Shown here piece by piece: positions 33,174 to 41,076 of a DNA stretch of 64,000 bases. Made by a program: the position numbers and the translations under genes. Location of the stretch: positions 1,178,001 to 1,242,000 of the forward strand of contig NZ_CP134880.1 in NCBI RefSeq assembly GCF_032102965.1. The letters are read 5' to 3'. Under the pieces are notes generated by a model. That model worked only from the letters and a program-made list of their open reading frames with translations, was not told where the DNA came from and did no database searches. Position 1 is the stretch's first letter. Every line of letters starts with the position of its first letter. This stretch comes from Demequina capsici. GTDB lineage: Bacteria; Actinomycetota; Actinomycetes; Actinomycetales; Demequinaceae.

Positions 33174-33815
33174 TTACCGAGCGGTGGTCTCCTGAGGTGC
33201 GTCCGCGTCGAGCTGCGGACGGAAGGCGCGCTCGAGGATCGGGGTGTTCGCGAAGATCAGCGCCCCGTATCCGAAGATCACGAGCACGGGGATCCCCTGA
33301 GGCATCTGGGTGAGCGTCGCGACGGCGACGCCGACGAGCGCGGCGTCGATCACGAGAGCGAGCGCTGTCCACCTGAGATTGGCGAAGGCTAGCAGGAAGG
33401 CGACGAAGATCGTGCGATGCCAGGGGTTATCGAAACGAGCCAGCACCGCGAACGCATAGGTCCACGTCGGGAGCACCAGGACGGTGAGCAGCACGGCCGC
33501 CGGCAGTGCCAGCGAGCTCCGCGTCGTGAGGAGCCACGCCCCGATCGTCACGATCGCGGCGATCAGGGCGACAGCTCCCACCGCCATCCCCTGCCGGAGA
33601 TTGGTGCGGAAGGAATGGAGGAGGAGCCGGATCGCCGAGTCGCCCCGATCCTCGAGGACGCGTCGCGCGGTGTCGTGTGCGGCGGTGATGGCTGGGCCCG
33701 CAGTGATGATCGGGATCGACAGCACGAGGCCGAGCAGGTTGACCACCGCGACGTCGTACAGGAGGCCCATCGTCTGCCAGAAGGGGGAGTCGGTGCGGAA
33801 CAGCCTGTCGAGCAT
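33174..33815 (-). CDS. DUF624 family membrane protein (YesL-like)
   Basis: A 213-residue integral membrane protein with five or six helices, beginning LFRTDSPFWQTMGLLYDVAVVNLLG. DUF624 proteins are regularly found beside CUT1 sugar importers and their function is not established. Here it is upstream of, and in line with, the binding protein and permeases, and divergent from the maltose phosphorylase gene. The start at 33815 is set by alignment of the hydrophobic core; an upstream in-frame ATG at 33845 would add ten residues. It should share the operator at 33858-33873. Confidence 0.85.
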   Translation of the reverse strand: MLDRLFRTDSPFWQTMGLLYDVAVVNLLGLVLSIPIITAGPAITAAHDTARRVLEDRGDSAIRLLLHSFRTNLRQGMAVGAVALIAAIVTIGAWLLTTRSSLALPAAVLLTVLVLPTWTYAFAVLARFDNPWHRTIFVAFLLAFANLRWTALALVIDAALVGVAVATLTQMPQGIPVLVIFGYGALIFANTPILERAFRPQLDADAPQETTAR

Positions 33816-33857
33816 GGCATCGGATCCTATCCCGAGCGCTGCCACCCCGCCACCTCA

Positions 33858-33897
33858 CCGGAAAGGGTTCCGGACTTCGGCGGATTAGGGTTAAGGT
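33858..33897 (+). promoter_or_regulatory. Operator and promoter for the maltose phosphorylase gene
   Basis: CCGGAAAGGGTTCCGG (33858-33873) contains the same CGGAA-N4-TTCCG arms as the site at 32977. Its right arm TTCCGG can serve as a -35, 18 bases before TAAGGT (33892-33897) as -10. The site lies between the divergent DUF624 and GH65 starts and could control both. Confidence 0.6.
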
Positions 33898-33976
33898 GCG
33901 GGAGTGAGAACGGGGGCGCCGCCTCGAGGGCGTGCCGCGCGTGAACCCGTATCGGTCGAGCAAAGGCGGTTGGCCC

Positions 33977-36259
33977 GTGAGCACAGGAATCTTCGACATC
34001 GACCCATGGGCGGTGTCCGTCCGGGGCCTCGACCCTGCGCGCGTGAGGCTCGTGGAGAGCGTGATGGCCACCGGCAACGGCCATATGGGCATGCGAGGGA
34101 ACTTCGAGGAGGGGTACAGCGGCGACTCGCACCTCGGCACGTACCTCGCGGGGGTGTGGTTCCCTGACCGGACCCGGGTCGGCTGGTGGAAGAACGGATA
34201 TCCGCACTACTTCGGCAAGGTCGTCAACGCGGTGAACTTCGCCGCGGTGCGCATCGCGGTCGACGGCGTGCCCGTCGACCTCGCGACGGTGCCGTGCTCC
34301 GACTTCGAGATGCGGCTGGACATGCGTGCCGGAGTCCTGACGCGGGAGTTCCGCTGCCGCGTCGCGGGGGTGACGCTGCGCCTCCGGCTCGAGAGGTTCC
34401 TCAGCGTCGTCACTCCCGAGCTGTCCTTCCAGCGCGTGGAGATCGACGTGCTCGAGGGTGAAGGTGTGCTCGAGGTCACCCCGCTCCTGGACGGTGACGT
34501 GCACAACCTCGACAGCAACTACGGCGAGCAGTTCTGGGCTCCGGATCCGACATGGGGGGTGGGAGCGTCCGCGCTGACCTTCCAGACCGTCCCGAATCCG
34601 TTCGGCACCCCTCGATTCACCGTCACGGCCGCCATGGAGGCGAGCCTGTCGGGCCTGGACGAGACGTCGCGGTGGCGTGACGAGTGGTCGGTGGGAACCA
34701 CCTGGTCGGGCCCTGTCGCGCCAGGTTCCGCGGTGGTGCTCCACAAGACCGTGGCGGTGGTGACGTCCCGCGACCATGAGCCGGACGTGCACCTCGCCAC
34801 CACGGCACGGCTGCTCGGCGACGCTGCTCTGCAGGACCACAGTGCGCATCGGGCCGCGCAGGCGGCGGCATGGGCTGAGCGCTGGCAGCTCGCCGACGTC
34901 GAGATCCTGGGGGACGAACCCGCTCAGCAAGGGATCCGGTTCACGATCTTCCAGCTGCTCTCCACCTACTACGGCGAGGACGAGCGCCTCAACATCGGTC
35001 CCAAGGGGTTCACGGGGGAGAAGTACGGCGGCGCGACCTACTGGGACACGGAGGCGTTCCTCTTCCCTATGTACATGTCCATCGCGGAGCCCGAGGTGGC
35101 GCAGTCGCTGTTGCGGTATCGACACCGTCAGCTGCCGCAGGCTCGCCACAACGCCGCCCAGCAGGGGCTGCCTGGCGCGCTGTATCCGATGGTCACCTTC
35201 GACGGGGTCGAGTGCCACAACGAGTGGGAGATCACCTTCGAGGAGATCCATCGCAACGGCGCGATCGCCTACGCGATCCGCCACTACACCGAGCACACGG
35301 GCGACCGCTCCTATCTGGAGGGCGAGGGGATCGAGGTGCTCGTCGAGATCGCCAGGTTCTGGGCCGGTCGCGTGCACCGGTCGTCGAGCACAGGCGCGTT
35401 CATGATCCACGGGGTGACGGGTCCCAACGAGTACGAGAACAACGTCAGCAACAACTGGTACACGAACTACCTGGCCCGCTGGGTCCTGCGCTTCACCTCA
35501 GCCACACTGTCGGAGCTGTCCGACCAGCGGCGCGCAGAGCTCGCGGTCCCTCTCGAGGAGCGGGAGCGCTGGACCGAGATCGCAGACGAGATGTACCTCC
35601 CGTACGACGAGCGGCTCGGGGTGCACGTCCAGCACGACACGTTCCTCGACAAGGCGCTGGCGCCCGTCGACGCGATCCCCGAAGGCGACCGCCCGATCAA
35701 CCAGCACTGGTCGTGGGACCGGATCCTGCGCTCGTGCTACATCAAGCAGGCGGACGTGCTGCAGGGGCTCTACCTGTTCGCGGACGACTTCTCGCAGGAG
35801 CAGATCAGCAGGGACTTCGACTTCTACGAGCCCATGACGGTGCACGAGTCGTCGCTGTCGGCGTCCCTGCACGCCGTGCTCGCCAGCTCCCTGGGGCGTC
35901 ACGAGAAGGCCATGGAGCTGTACCGGCGGTCCGCGCGGCTCGACCTCGACAACTACAACCAGGACACCGAGGATGGGCTGCACATCACCTCGATGAGCGG
36001 CAGCTGGCTCGCGATCGTGCAGGGCTTCGGGGGCATGCGTGTCGGCGCGGACGGGCTGCGGTTCGCGCCGTTCTGCCCGCAGGGGTGGCAGGGCTTCGGA
36101 TTCTCGGTGCGGTACCGCGGCCGGGTCATCTCGGTCCAGGTGGGGCCGGAGTCGACGGAGTACCGGCTCGTGGAGGGCGACGCGGTAGACATCCGTGTGG
36201 ACGCCGACGTCGTGAGGCTGGCGGTGGACACGGTGGTGAGGCATCGGAACGTCTCCTGA
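33977..36259 (+). CDS. GH65 maltose phosphorylase-like enzyme
   Basis: Inverting phosphorylase that splits a disaccharide with phosphate into beta-glucose-1-phosphate and glucose. The 760-residue protein matches maltose phosphorylases in length and motifs: MGMRGNFEEGYSGDS near the start, TYLAGVWFPD, TRVGWWKNGYP, TYWDTEAFLFP, ECHNEWEITFEE, catalytic Glu485 in TGPNEYENN, and the phosphate-site region IKQADVLQGLYLF. Kojibiose, nigerose and trehalose phosphorylases share the fold, so specificity is probable only. The GTG at 33977 matches known N-termini; a GTG at 33932 would add 15 residues. No beta-phosphoglucomutase gene is in this window. Confidence 0.88.
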   Translation: MSTGIFDIDPWAVSVRGLDPARVRLVESVMATGNGHMGMRGNFEEGYSGDSHLGTYLAGVWFPDRTRVGWWKNGYPHYFGKVVNAVNFAAVRIAVDGVPVDLATVPCSDFEMRLDMRAGVLTREFRCRVAGVTLRLRLERFLSVVTPELSFQRVEIDVLEGEGVLEVTPLLDGDVHNLDSNYGEQFWAPDPTWGVGASALTFQTVPNPFGTPRFTVTAAMEASLSGLDETSRWRDEWSVGTTWSGPVAPGSAVVLHKTVAVVTSRDHEPDVHLATTARLLGDAALQDHSAHRAAQAAAWAERWQLADVEILGDEPAQQGIRFTIFQLLSTYYGEDERLNIGPKGFTGEKYGGATYWDTEAFLFPMYMSIAEPEVAQSLLRYRHRQLPQARHNAAQQGLPGALYPMVTFDGVECHNEWEITFEEIHRNGAIAYAIRHYTEHTGDRSYLEGEGIEVLVEIARFWAGRVHRSSSTGAFMIHGVTGPNEYENNVSNNWYTNYLARWVLRFTSATLSELSDQRRAELAVPLEERERWTEIADEMYLPYDERLGVHVQHDTFLDKALAPVDAIPEGDRPINQHWSWDRILRSCYIKQADVLQGLYLFADDFSQEQISRDFDFYEPMTVHESSLSASLHAVLASSLGRHEKAMELYRRSARLDLDNYNQDTEDGLHITSMSGSWLAIVQGFGGMRVGADGLRFAPFCPQGWQGFGFSVRYRGRVISVQVGPESTEYRLVEGDAVDIRVDADVVRLAVDTVVRHRNVS

Positions 36260-36291
36260 GGCGTGGCGTGGCCCCGGATCCTCGGTCGCGC

Positions 36292-36297
36292 TAGAGT
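36292..36297 (+). promoter_or_regulatory. -10 box upstream of the MBL hydrolase gene
   Basis: TAGAGT lies about 80 bases before the hydrolase start. Six bases after it there is a GTG (36304) that opens a 7-codon frame, and a GTG at 36302 opens a 14-codon frame, so a short upstream peptide is possible. Confidence 0.4.
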
Positions 36298-36376
36298 CAC
36301 TGTGTGGAAGCAGTTTTCTGCCAGTGAGACGTTGCGGTGTCCCTGAGGGATGCGCGCACGCCGACGAAGGAGTCCC

Positions 36377-37006
36377 GTGAAGCTCACGCACCTGGGTCAC
36401 GCCTGCTTTCTCGTCGAGACGGCGGGAGCACGTGTGCTCATCGACCCTGGCTGCCTCTCACGCTTCGAGGATCTACGCGGGCTCGACGCGGTCCTCGTGA
36501 CCCACCAGCACGCGGACCACGTCGACGGGGATCGCCTGGAGGTGCTGCTCGACCACAACCAGGGCGCGGCGCTGTACGTCGACCCCGACACCGTGGCCGA
36601 GCTGCCGGTGCTCCGTGCGCAGGCGAACGTCGTGCGACCGGGCGACCGGATCACGGTCGGCGGCTCCGTCGTCCATGTGCTCGGGGGCCTGCATGCGGCG
36701 GTCTACGCCGACATCCCTGGGTGCACGAGCAACGCCTACCTGATCGACGGGGGAGCATTCCTGCACCCTGGCGACGCGTTCGTGGTGCCTGACGTGCCCG
36801 TCGACGTCCTCGCCGTCCCGATCGACGGGCCGTGGCTCAAGCTGTCCGAGGCCGTCGCCTATGTTTCGACTGTCGCGCCGAGGGTCGCGGTGCCCATGCA
36901 TGAGGGCGAGACGACGGACCCGGGCAAGTACGCGGGAATGCTCGCCGCGTTCAGCGCAGACGGGGTGGTGCGGAGGATCGACCTGGGCGAGCCGTTCACG
37001 CTCTGA
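36377..37006 (+). CDS. Metallo-beta-lactamase fold hydrolase (UlaG-like)
   Basis: A 209-residue metal-dependent hydrolase. The metal motif THQHADHVDGD is at about 50-60, preceded by LIDPGCLSRFED and followed by GLHAAVYADIPGCTSNAYLIDG, FLHPGDAF and AVPMHEGE. This is the compact group related to UlaG and YtkL, whose substrates are mostly unknown. AAGGAG (36367-36372) sets the GTG start at 36377. The gene is 117 bases after the phosphorylase and converges on the ABC ATPase gene. Confidence 0.85.
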   Translation: MKLTHLGHACFLVETAGARVLIDPGCLSRFEDLRGLDAVLVTHQHADHVDGDRLEVLLDHNQGAALYVDPDTVAELPVLRAQANVVRPGDRITVGGSVVHVLGGLHAAVYADIPGCTSNAYLIDGGAFLHPGDAFVVPDVPVDVLAVPIDGPWLKLSEAVAYVSTVAPRVAVPMHEGETTDPGKYAGMLAAFSADGVVRRIDLGEPFTL

Positions 37007-37040
37007 AGGTGCGGCCTGCCCTCGGGGTGCGCGAACACGA

Positions 37041-37074
37041 CGACGCCGGCCGAGCCTGAGCCCGACCGGCGTCG
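37041..37074. terminator. Hairpin between convergent MBL and ABC ATPase genes
   Basis: CGACGCCGG (37041-37049) and CCGGCGTCG (37066-37074) form a perfect 9-bp stem with a 16-base loop between the two stop codons. Confidence 0.65.
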
Positions 37075-37082
37075 AGGACGTG

Positions 37083-37871
37083 CTACTCGAACATCGACGG
37101 GCGCGCCCCTGTGATCCAGCCGACGAGCGCGTCGTTGTCCGTGTCCTCCGTGGCGATGTCCGCGACCTTCCGGCCCCGGTTGAGCACCGCGATGCGGTCG
37201 CAGACCGCGGTGGCGAGCTGCAGATTGTGGGTGACCAGGACGATCGCGATGCCCTGGTCGGCCATGCGGCGGATGAGCGCCTGCACCTGCTGGGTCTGCT
37301 CGTATCCCAGCGCCGCCGTCGGCTCGTCGAGAAGCAGGACCCCGTTGCGGTCGCCGGCGACCCTAGTGGCACTTCGCGCGAGCGCCACCACCTGCCGTTG
37401 TCCGCCGGACAGCATCTCCACGGGACGGGTCATCGCTGCGGTCCGGACACCGAGCTTGTCCAGCTCGGCCTCCGAGCGCTTGCGCTGCGCCTTGTGGTCG
37501 ACGAACCCGAGCAGTCCGAAGATGCCCTTGCGCAGGATCTCCCGGCCGATGTTCAGGTTCGTCGCGATGTCGAGCGCGTCGACCAGTGCAAGGTCCTGGT
37601 ACACCATCTGAATCCCGGCGGCGGTGGCCTGGCTCGGGGAGTCGAGCTCCACCTTCCTGCCGTGAACCTGGACCTTGCCGCCGGTCGGCCGGTGCGCGCC
37701 CGACATGATCTTGAGCAGCGTCGACTTGCCCGCGCCGTTGTCGCCGAGCAGGCCGACCACCTCGCCAGGGTTCACATGGAAGTCGATCGAGTCGAGCGCC
37801 TGGACGTAGCCGTAGTGCATATCGATCCCGCAGAGCTCCAGGACCGGCACCGTGGTCTTCGTGGTCTCCAT
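37083..37871 (-). CDS. CUT2-type sugar ABC transporter ATPase, single domain
   Basis: ATPase of a ribose-type importer. It has one nucleotide-binding domain in 262 residues rather than the two of RbsA: Walker A GDNGAGKST, Q-loop QMVYQD, signature LSGGQRQ, Walker B VLLLDEPTAAL and switch VTHNLQ. Single-domain ATPases of this kind occur in FrcA-type systems and act as homodimers. The ATG at 37871 is 5 bases before the permease stop position in the order of transcription, so it is in one operon with the permease and binding protein (37083-40032). Confidence 0.92.
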   Translation of the reverse strand: METTKTTVPVLELCGIDMHYGYVQALDSIDFHVNPGEVVGLLGDNGAGKSTLLKIMSGAHRPTGGKVQVHGRKVELDSPSQATAAGIQMVYQDLALVDALDIATNLNIGREILRKGIFGLLGFVDHKAQRKRSEAELDKLGVRTAAMTRPVEMLSGGQRQVVALARSATRVAGDRNGVLLLDEPTAALGYEQTQQVQALIRRMADQGIAIVLVTHNLQLATAVCDRIAVLNRGRKVADIATEDTDNDALVGWITGARPSMFE

Positions 37872-37876
37872 GGCGG

Positions 37877-38992
37877 TCACCTCGTTCCCGTGTGGACGGA
37901 GGCCTGAGCGGTGGCCATGAGGCGCTTGGACACCGACAGCGTGACCCAGCGCTCCAGGGTGAGCGAGCCGATCAGCAGCACGCCCGTGACGCCCGTGGCC
38001 CAGTAGGGCTGGATGCCCTTGATCGTGAGCCCGTTGGAGATCGTCGCGAGCACCAGCGCCCCCACGAGCACGCGGGGCAGGCTCCCGCGGCCGCCCTGGA
38101 GCGACACGCCGGCGAGCGCGACCGCCGTGAGGGCGGTGAAGATCAACGCAGGGCTTGCCGACGGGTTCGCCTCGGTGACGACCGCTGTGGTCACCAGGCC
38201 GCCGAGCCCGGCGCACGTGCTGCTGATGATGAAGGCGAACACGCGGTAGCGGTCGCTGTGGATGCCGGAGCGCCGGACCGCCTCGGGGTTGCCGCCGACC
38301 GCCATGAGACGGATGCCGTCACGGGTCTTCGTGAGGAACACCGTTCCGACGGTGAACACGCCCGCGGCGATGTAGACGGGGGCCGGTACGCCGAGGTATC
38401 GCTGCGTGCCCATGAAGTCCAGCATCGACAGGCCAGGGAAGGTGTAGCCGCCCGCGACGATCGCGGCGATCGCCGACGTGATCGAGAGGGTGGCGATCGT
38501 GACGATGATCGGGTTGAAGCCGCGAAGCGAGATCAGGCCGTTGGCAAGGCCCACGAGCGCGGCGAGGATGATGCCCGTGGTGAGTGCGAGCCAGATAGGC
38601 AGGTCGTGCACGAGCATCCAGCCGGCGACGCAGCTCGCCATCGCGGCGACTCCCGGGATGGACAGGTCGAGTGCCCCGCAGATGATCCCCACGGCGACGC
38701 CGGCCGCGAAGATCGCGCTGATCGCCGCGGCGTTCGCGATGAGGATCCCGTTGTTGAGCGTGGCGAAGTAGGGGTTCGCCCAGAGGGCGAACACGACGAT
38801 CAGCAGCGCCCACAGGACGAAGATGCCGCGGTCGCGCAGGAAGATCATGCCTCGCACGCTCGCGCTGTCCTTGTGGGGCACAGCGGCCGCGGGTGCGGGC
38901 TTGGGGGACGGAGTGGGCGCGGCGGGCGCCGTGGCCCCCGGGGTTCCGGGGGTCACGGCGCCGTCCGCCTCGGTGGGGCTGGCCATCTTCAT
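37877..38992 (-). CDS. CUT2-type sugar ABC transporter permease (RbsC-like)
   Basis: Membrane subunit of the same importer, 371 residues with eight to ten predicted helices: IFVLWALLIVVFALWANPYF, AGVAVGIICGALDLSIPG (the RbsC signature loop), GLISLRGFNPIIVTIATL, and AVALAGVSLQGGRGS. About 45 extra Ala/Pro residues precede the first helix. The start is the ATG at 38992, with a second ATG two codons later. It lies 17 bases after the binding-protein gene. Confidence 0.92.
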   Translation of the reverse strand: MKMASPTEADGAVTPGTPGATAPAAPTPSPKPAPAAAVPHKDSASVRGMIFLRDRGIFVLWALLIVVFALWANPYFATLNNGILIANAAAISAIFAAGVAVGIICGALDLSIPGVAAMASCVAGWMLVHDLPIWLALTTGIILAALVGLANGLISLRGFNPIIVTIATLSITSAIAAIVAGGYTFPGLSMLDFMGTQRYLGVPAPVYIAAGVFTVGTVFLTKTRDGIRLMAVGGNPEAVRRSGIHSDRYRVFAFIISSTCAGLGGLVTTAVVTEANPSASPALIFTALTAVALAGVSLQGGRGSLPRVLVGALVLATISNGLTIKGIQPYWATGVTGVLLIGSLTLERWVTLSVSKRLMATAQASVHTGTR

Positions 38993-39009
38993 GTCTCGTC
39001 GCGTGTCTC

Positions 39010-40032
39010 TCAGCCCTCGGACGTGGTGACCTTGAGCGGGACGGTCAGCACCGGGCCCAGCGCCGTGGGATCGGCCTGCATCGCCACGAGGGTGTCGAAC
39101 GACTGGACCATGTCGTCCTGGAACTGCAGGGCGACGGTGGCGTACATCGTGCCGTCCGCCACCAGGCCGAGCACCTCGTCGTTCCCACCGAAGTCGGTGA
39201 CGCACGGCAGGTCCTTGCCCGCGGCCTTGAACGCGCCGATCGCGCCGAGCGCGCCCTCGTCGTTCGCCGCTGCGACCACGTTCACGTCGGGGTGCGCCTG
39301 AAGCACAGCGCCCACATCGGTCTGGGATGCGGCGCGGTCGCTGATCTCCCAGTTCTGGACGACCGTCGCGTTGGGGGCGGTGGCTGTGAGGGCGTCGAGG
39401 AACGCCTTGTCGGACTCCTCCTTGCCGGCGGTGCCTGCGGCGGACTCGCCGTAGATCACCGTCGCCGTGCCGCCGAGCTTCTCGTTGATGCACTTGCCCG
39501 TCTGCTCGCCGAGCGCGGTGCCGCCCGCTGCATAGTCGATCGTGTCGAAGCTGATGCCGGCCTGGGCGCCGTCGAATCCGTAGTCTGCCGGCACTCCGTT
39601 GATGAGGACGGGGACGCCCTTCTCCTGGGCGGTGACGAGCACGTCGGACATGGAGGCCGGCGCGATGGCGATGATCCACAGCGCTCCTGCGCGGCCCGAC
39701 TCGAGGACGTCGGTCACCTGCTGGACCTGGGTGCTGGGGTCGAGGTTCGGGTCCTGGACGATCACCTCCCAGCCCTGGCTGCCGCCGTAGCCGTTGACGC
39801 CGTCGGAGAGCCCCTGCATGGCGGGGATCTGCAGTCCGATGGGGGAGAAGACGAGAGTCTTGGGCAGATCGGACATCGCCGGCTCGGACGCCGTGGCGCT
39901 CGAGGAGGCAGACTCCGAGGTCGAGGCGTCGGCGCCTCCGTCGGAGGATGAGCAGGCTGTCACGAGGATGAGGATCGCGCCGGCGCTGACGCCTGCTGCC
40001 GAACGGGTGAGGTGATGACGAATGGTGCTCAC
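39010..40032 (-). CDS. CUT2-type sugar-binding lipoprotein (RbsB-like)
   Basis: Periplasmic-binding-protein-type lipoprotein of 340 residues. The signal ends with a lipobox VTAC, followed by a Ser/Ala/Glu linker; the mature part has GWEVIVQDPNLDPSTQVQQV, IAIAPASMSDVLV, GVPVLINGVP, NVVAAANDEGALGAIGAF and DFGGNDEVLG, the usual RbsB hinge and ligand strands. The GTG at 40032 follows AAAGGAG. The TGAAAG-N3-CTTTC palindrome at 40088 lies 56 bases upstream. The ligand could be a monosaccharide, polyol or other small polar molecule. Confidence 0.9.
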   Translation of the reverse strand: MSTIRHHLTRSAAGVSAGAILILVTACSSSDGGADASTSESASSSATASEPAMSDLPKTLVFSPIGLQIPAMQGLSDGVNGYGGSQGWEVIVQDPNLDPSTQVQQVTDVLESGRAGALWIIAIAPASMSDVLVTAQEKGVPVLINGVPADYGFDGAQAGISFDTIDYAAGGTALGEQTGKCINEKLGGTATVIYGESAAGTAGKEESDKAFLDALTATAPNATVVQNWEISDRAASQTDVGAVLQAHPDVNVVAAANDEGALGAIGAFKAAGKDLPCVTDFGGNDEVLGLVADGTMYATVALQFQDDMVQSFDTLVAMQADPTALGPVLTVPLKVTTSEG

Positions 40033-40087
40033 GGGGATCTCCTTTGATTTCCGCGATGGGGGGACTGTCCTGCACGCTTTCAATGAA

Positions 40088-40102
40088 TGAAAGCCACTTT
40101 CG
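40088..40102. promoter_or_regulatory. Palindrome TGAAAG-N3-CTTTC, site 1
   Basis: TGAAAGCCACTTTCG lies between the binding-protein gene and the end of the flavin reductase gene. It is the same motif as sites 2 and 3 at the divergent promoters 3.7 kb away, which indicates one regulator for all three transcription units. Confidence 0.75.
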
Positions 40103-40188
40103 TCGGTGGTGCCTATGCTAGGCCCCTTGCCGAACGTTGTCCACGATCAGAATCGTGGCGTCGGTCGAGCCGACCCGGATGCGTCGCG

Positions 40189-41076
40189 TCAGCGTGGAGG
40201 CCGGGTGACCGGAAAGCCCTCGTACTGCGCCGCCAGCTGGGCGACCTCATCCCGCCTAGCGGCATGGAATCGCGCGGTGTCGACGATCTCCCGGTAGTGC
40301 GCCCTCCTCTCCTCCATCGAGATGACCGACGACTCCAGGTCGGTCCACGCCACGCCTTCATCGCCGAGCACGCCGCGAGCGCCGCACGTGGCGCACTCCA
40401 ACGAGGTGCCTCGCAGCACCACCACGTCCAGATGGCACAGCGGGCATGCGCCCGGCGGGCCCAGGTACTCGGCCTCGCCCAGGGGCCTGCCTGCCTGGCT
40501 CGCCACGTGGCGTCCCAGCTCTGCCGCCCTGGCGATCGCCGCGGCGTCCAGCACCGCCGAGCGTGGCGTGCCCGCGCCCTCGACCACGATCTGGTCGACG
40601 ACGGAGGTGCTCATCGAGAACGTCAGGGTGTGCATCACGGGCAGTGCGAGCGCCTTCCACTGGGTCGTGAGCGCCCCACCGCACGCGATGAAGCCCGCGA
40701 CGCGGGGCCGGAGGACGCGCTCGTCGACCCGGAAGGGCACCGCGGGCTCGCCGCCGTGGCGTCGCACCTCGAGCAGGCCCTCGATGATCGCCGCGTCAGC
40801 GTTGGGTCCCAAGAGGCGATCGCCGAGCAGCTTCAAGCGCCCGGGGACCGTGCGGCTGATGATCGGCGCGCCCACGATCCACGCATCGCAGCCGATGAGG
40901 CGCTCCCAGAACCACTCGGCGTCGTCCTCGGGTCCGCCGTCGAGGCGCAGGTCGTCCAGGCGCACCAGCTCGGTCGCGGCGCCGGCCGCTGCGGCGGCGC
41001 GAAGCGCCTCGATGACCAGGATCTCGACGCTTCCGCCGGGATTCCCGCAGGACAGTCCGAGCATGGTGGTCGTCAT
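40189..41076 (-). CDS. NAD(P)H-dependent flavin reductase-like protein with C-terminal zinc ribbon
   Basis: The N-terminal 200 residues resemble the flavodoxin-like NADPH:FMN reductase family (LGLSCGNPGGSVEILVIEAL, DDAEWFWERL, IVGAPIISRTVPGRLKLLGD, FIACGGALTTQWKAL). The C-terminus adds a four-cysteine ribbon, CPLC at 211-214 and CATC at 228-231, which may bind zinc or, rubredoxin-like, iron. The combination suggests an electron-transfer enzyme acting with the other redox proteins of the operon. It is the last of four genes whose starts and stops overlap by 4 bases. Direct function unknown. Confidence 0.75.
   Translation of the reverse strand: MTTTMLGLSCGNPGGSVEILVIEALRAAAAAGAATELVRLDDLRLDGGPEDDAEWFWERLIGCDAWIVGAPIISRTVPGRLKLLGDRLLGPNADAAIIEGLLEVRRHGGEPAVPFRVDERVLRPRVAGFIACGGALTTQWKALALPVMHTLTFSMSTSVVDQIVVEGAGTPRSAVLDAAAIARAAELGRHVASQAGRPLGEAEYLGPPGACPLCHLDVVVLRGTSLECATCGARGVLGDEGVAWTDLESSVISMEERRAHYREIVDTARFHAARRDEVAQLAAQYEGFPVTRPPR

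Noticed and set aside
33904..34167. Leaderless-type GTG 6 bases after TAAGGT in front of GH65
   Set aside because: Its frame is not that of GH65 and the translation is Arg-rich shadow sequence overlapping the enzyme's start.
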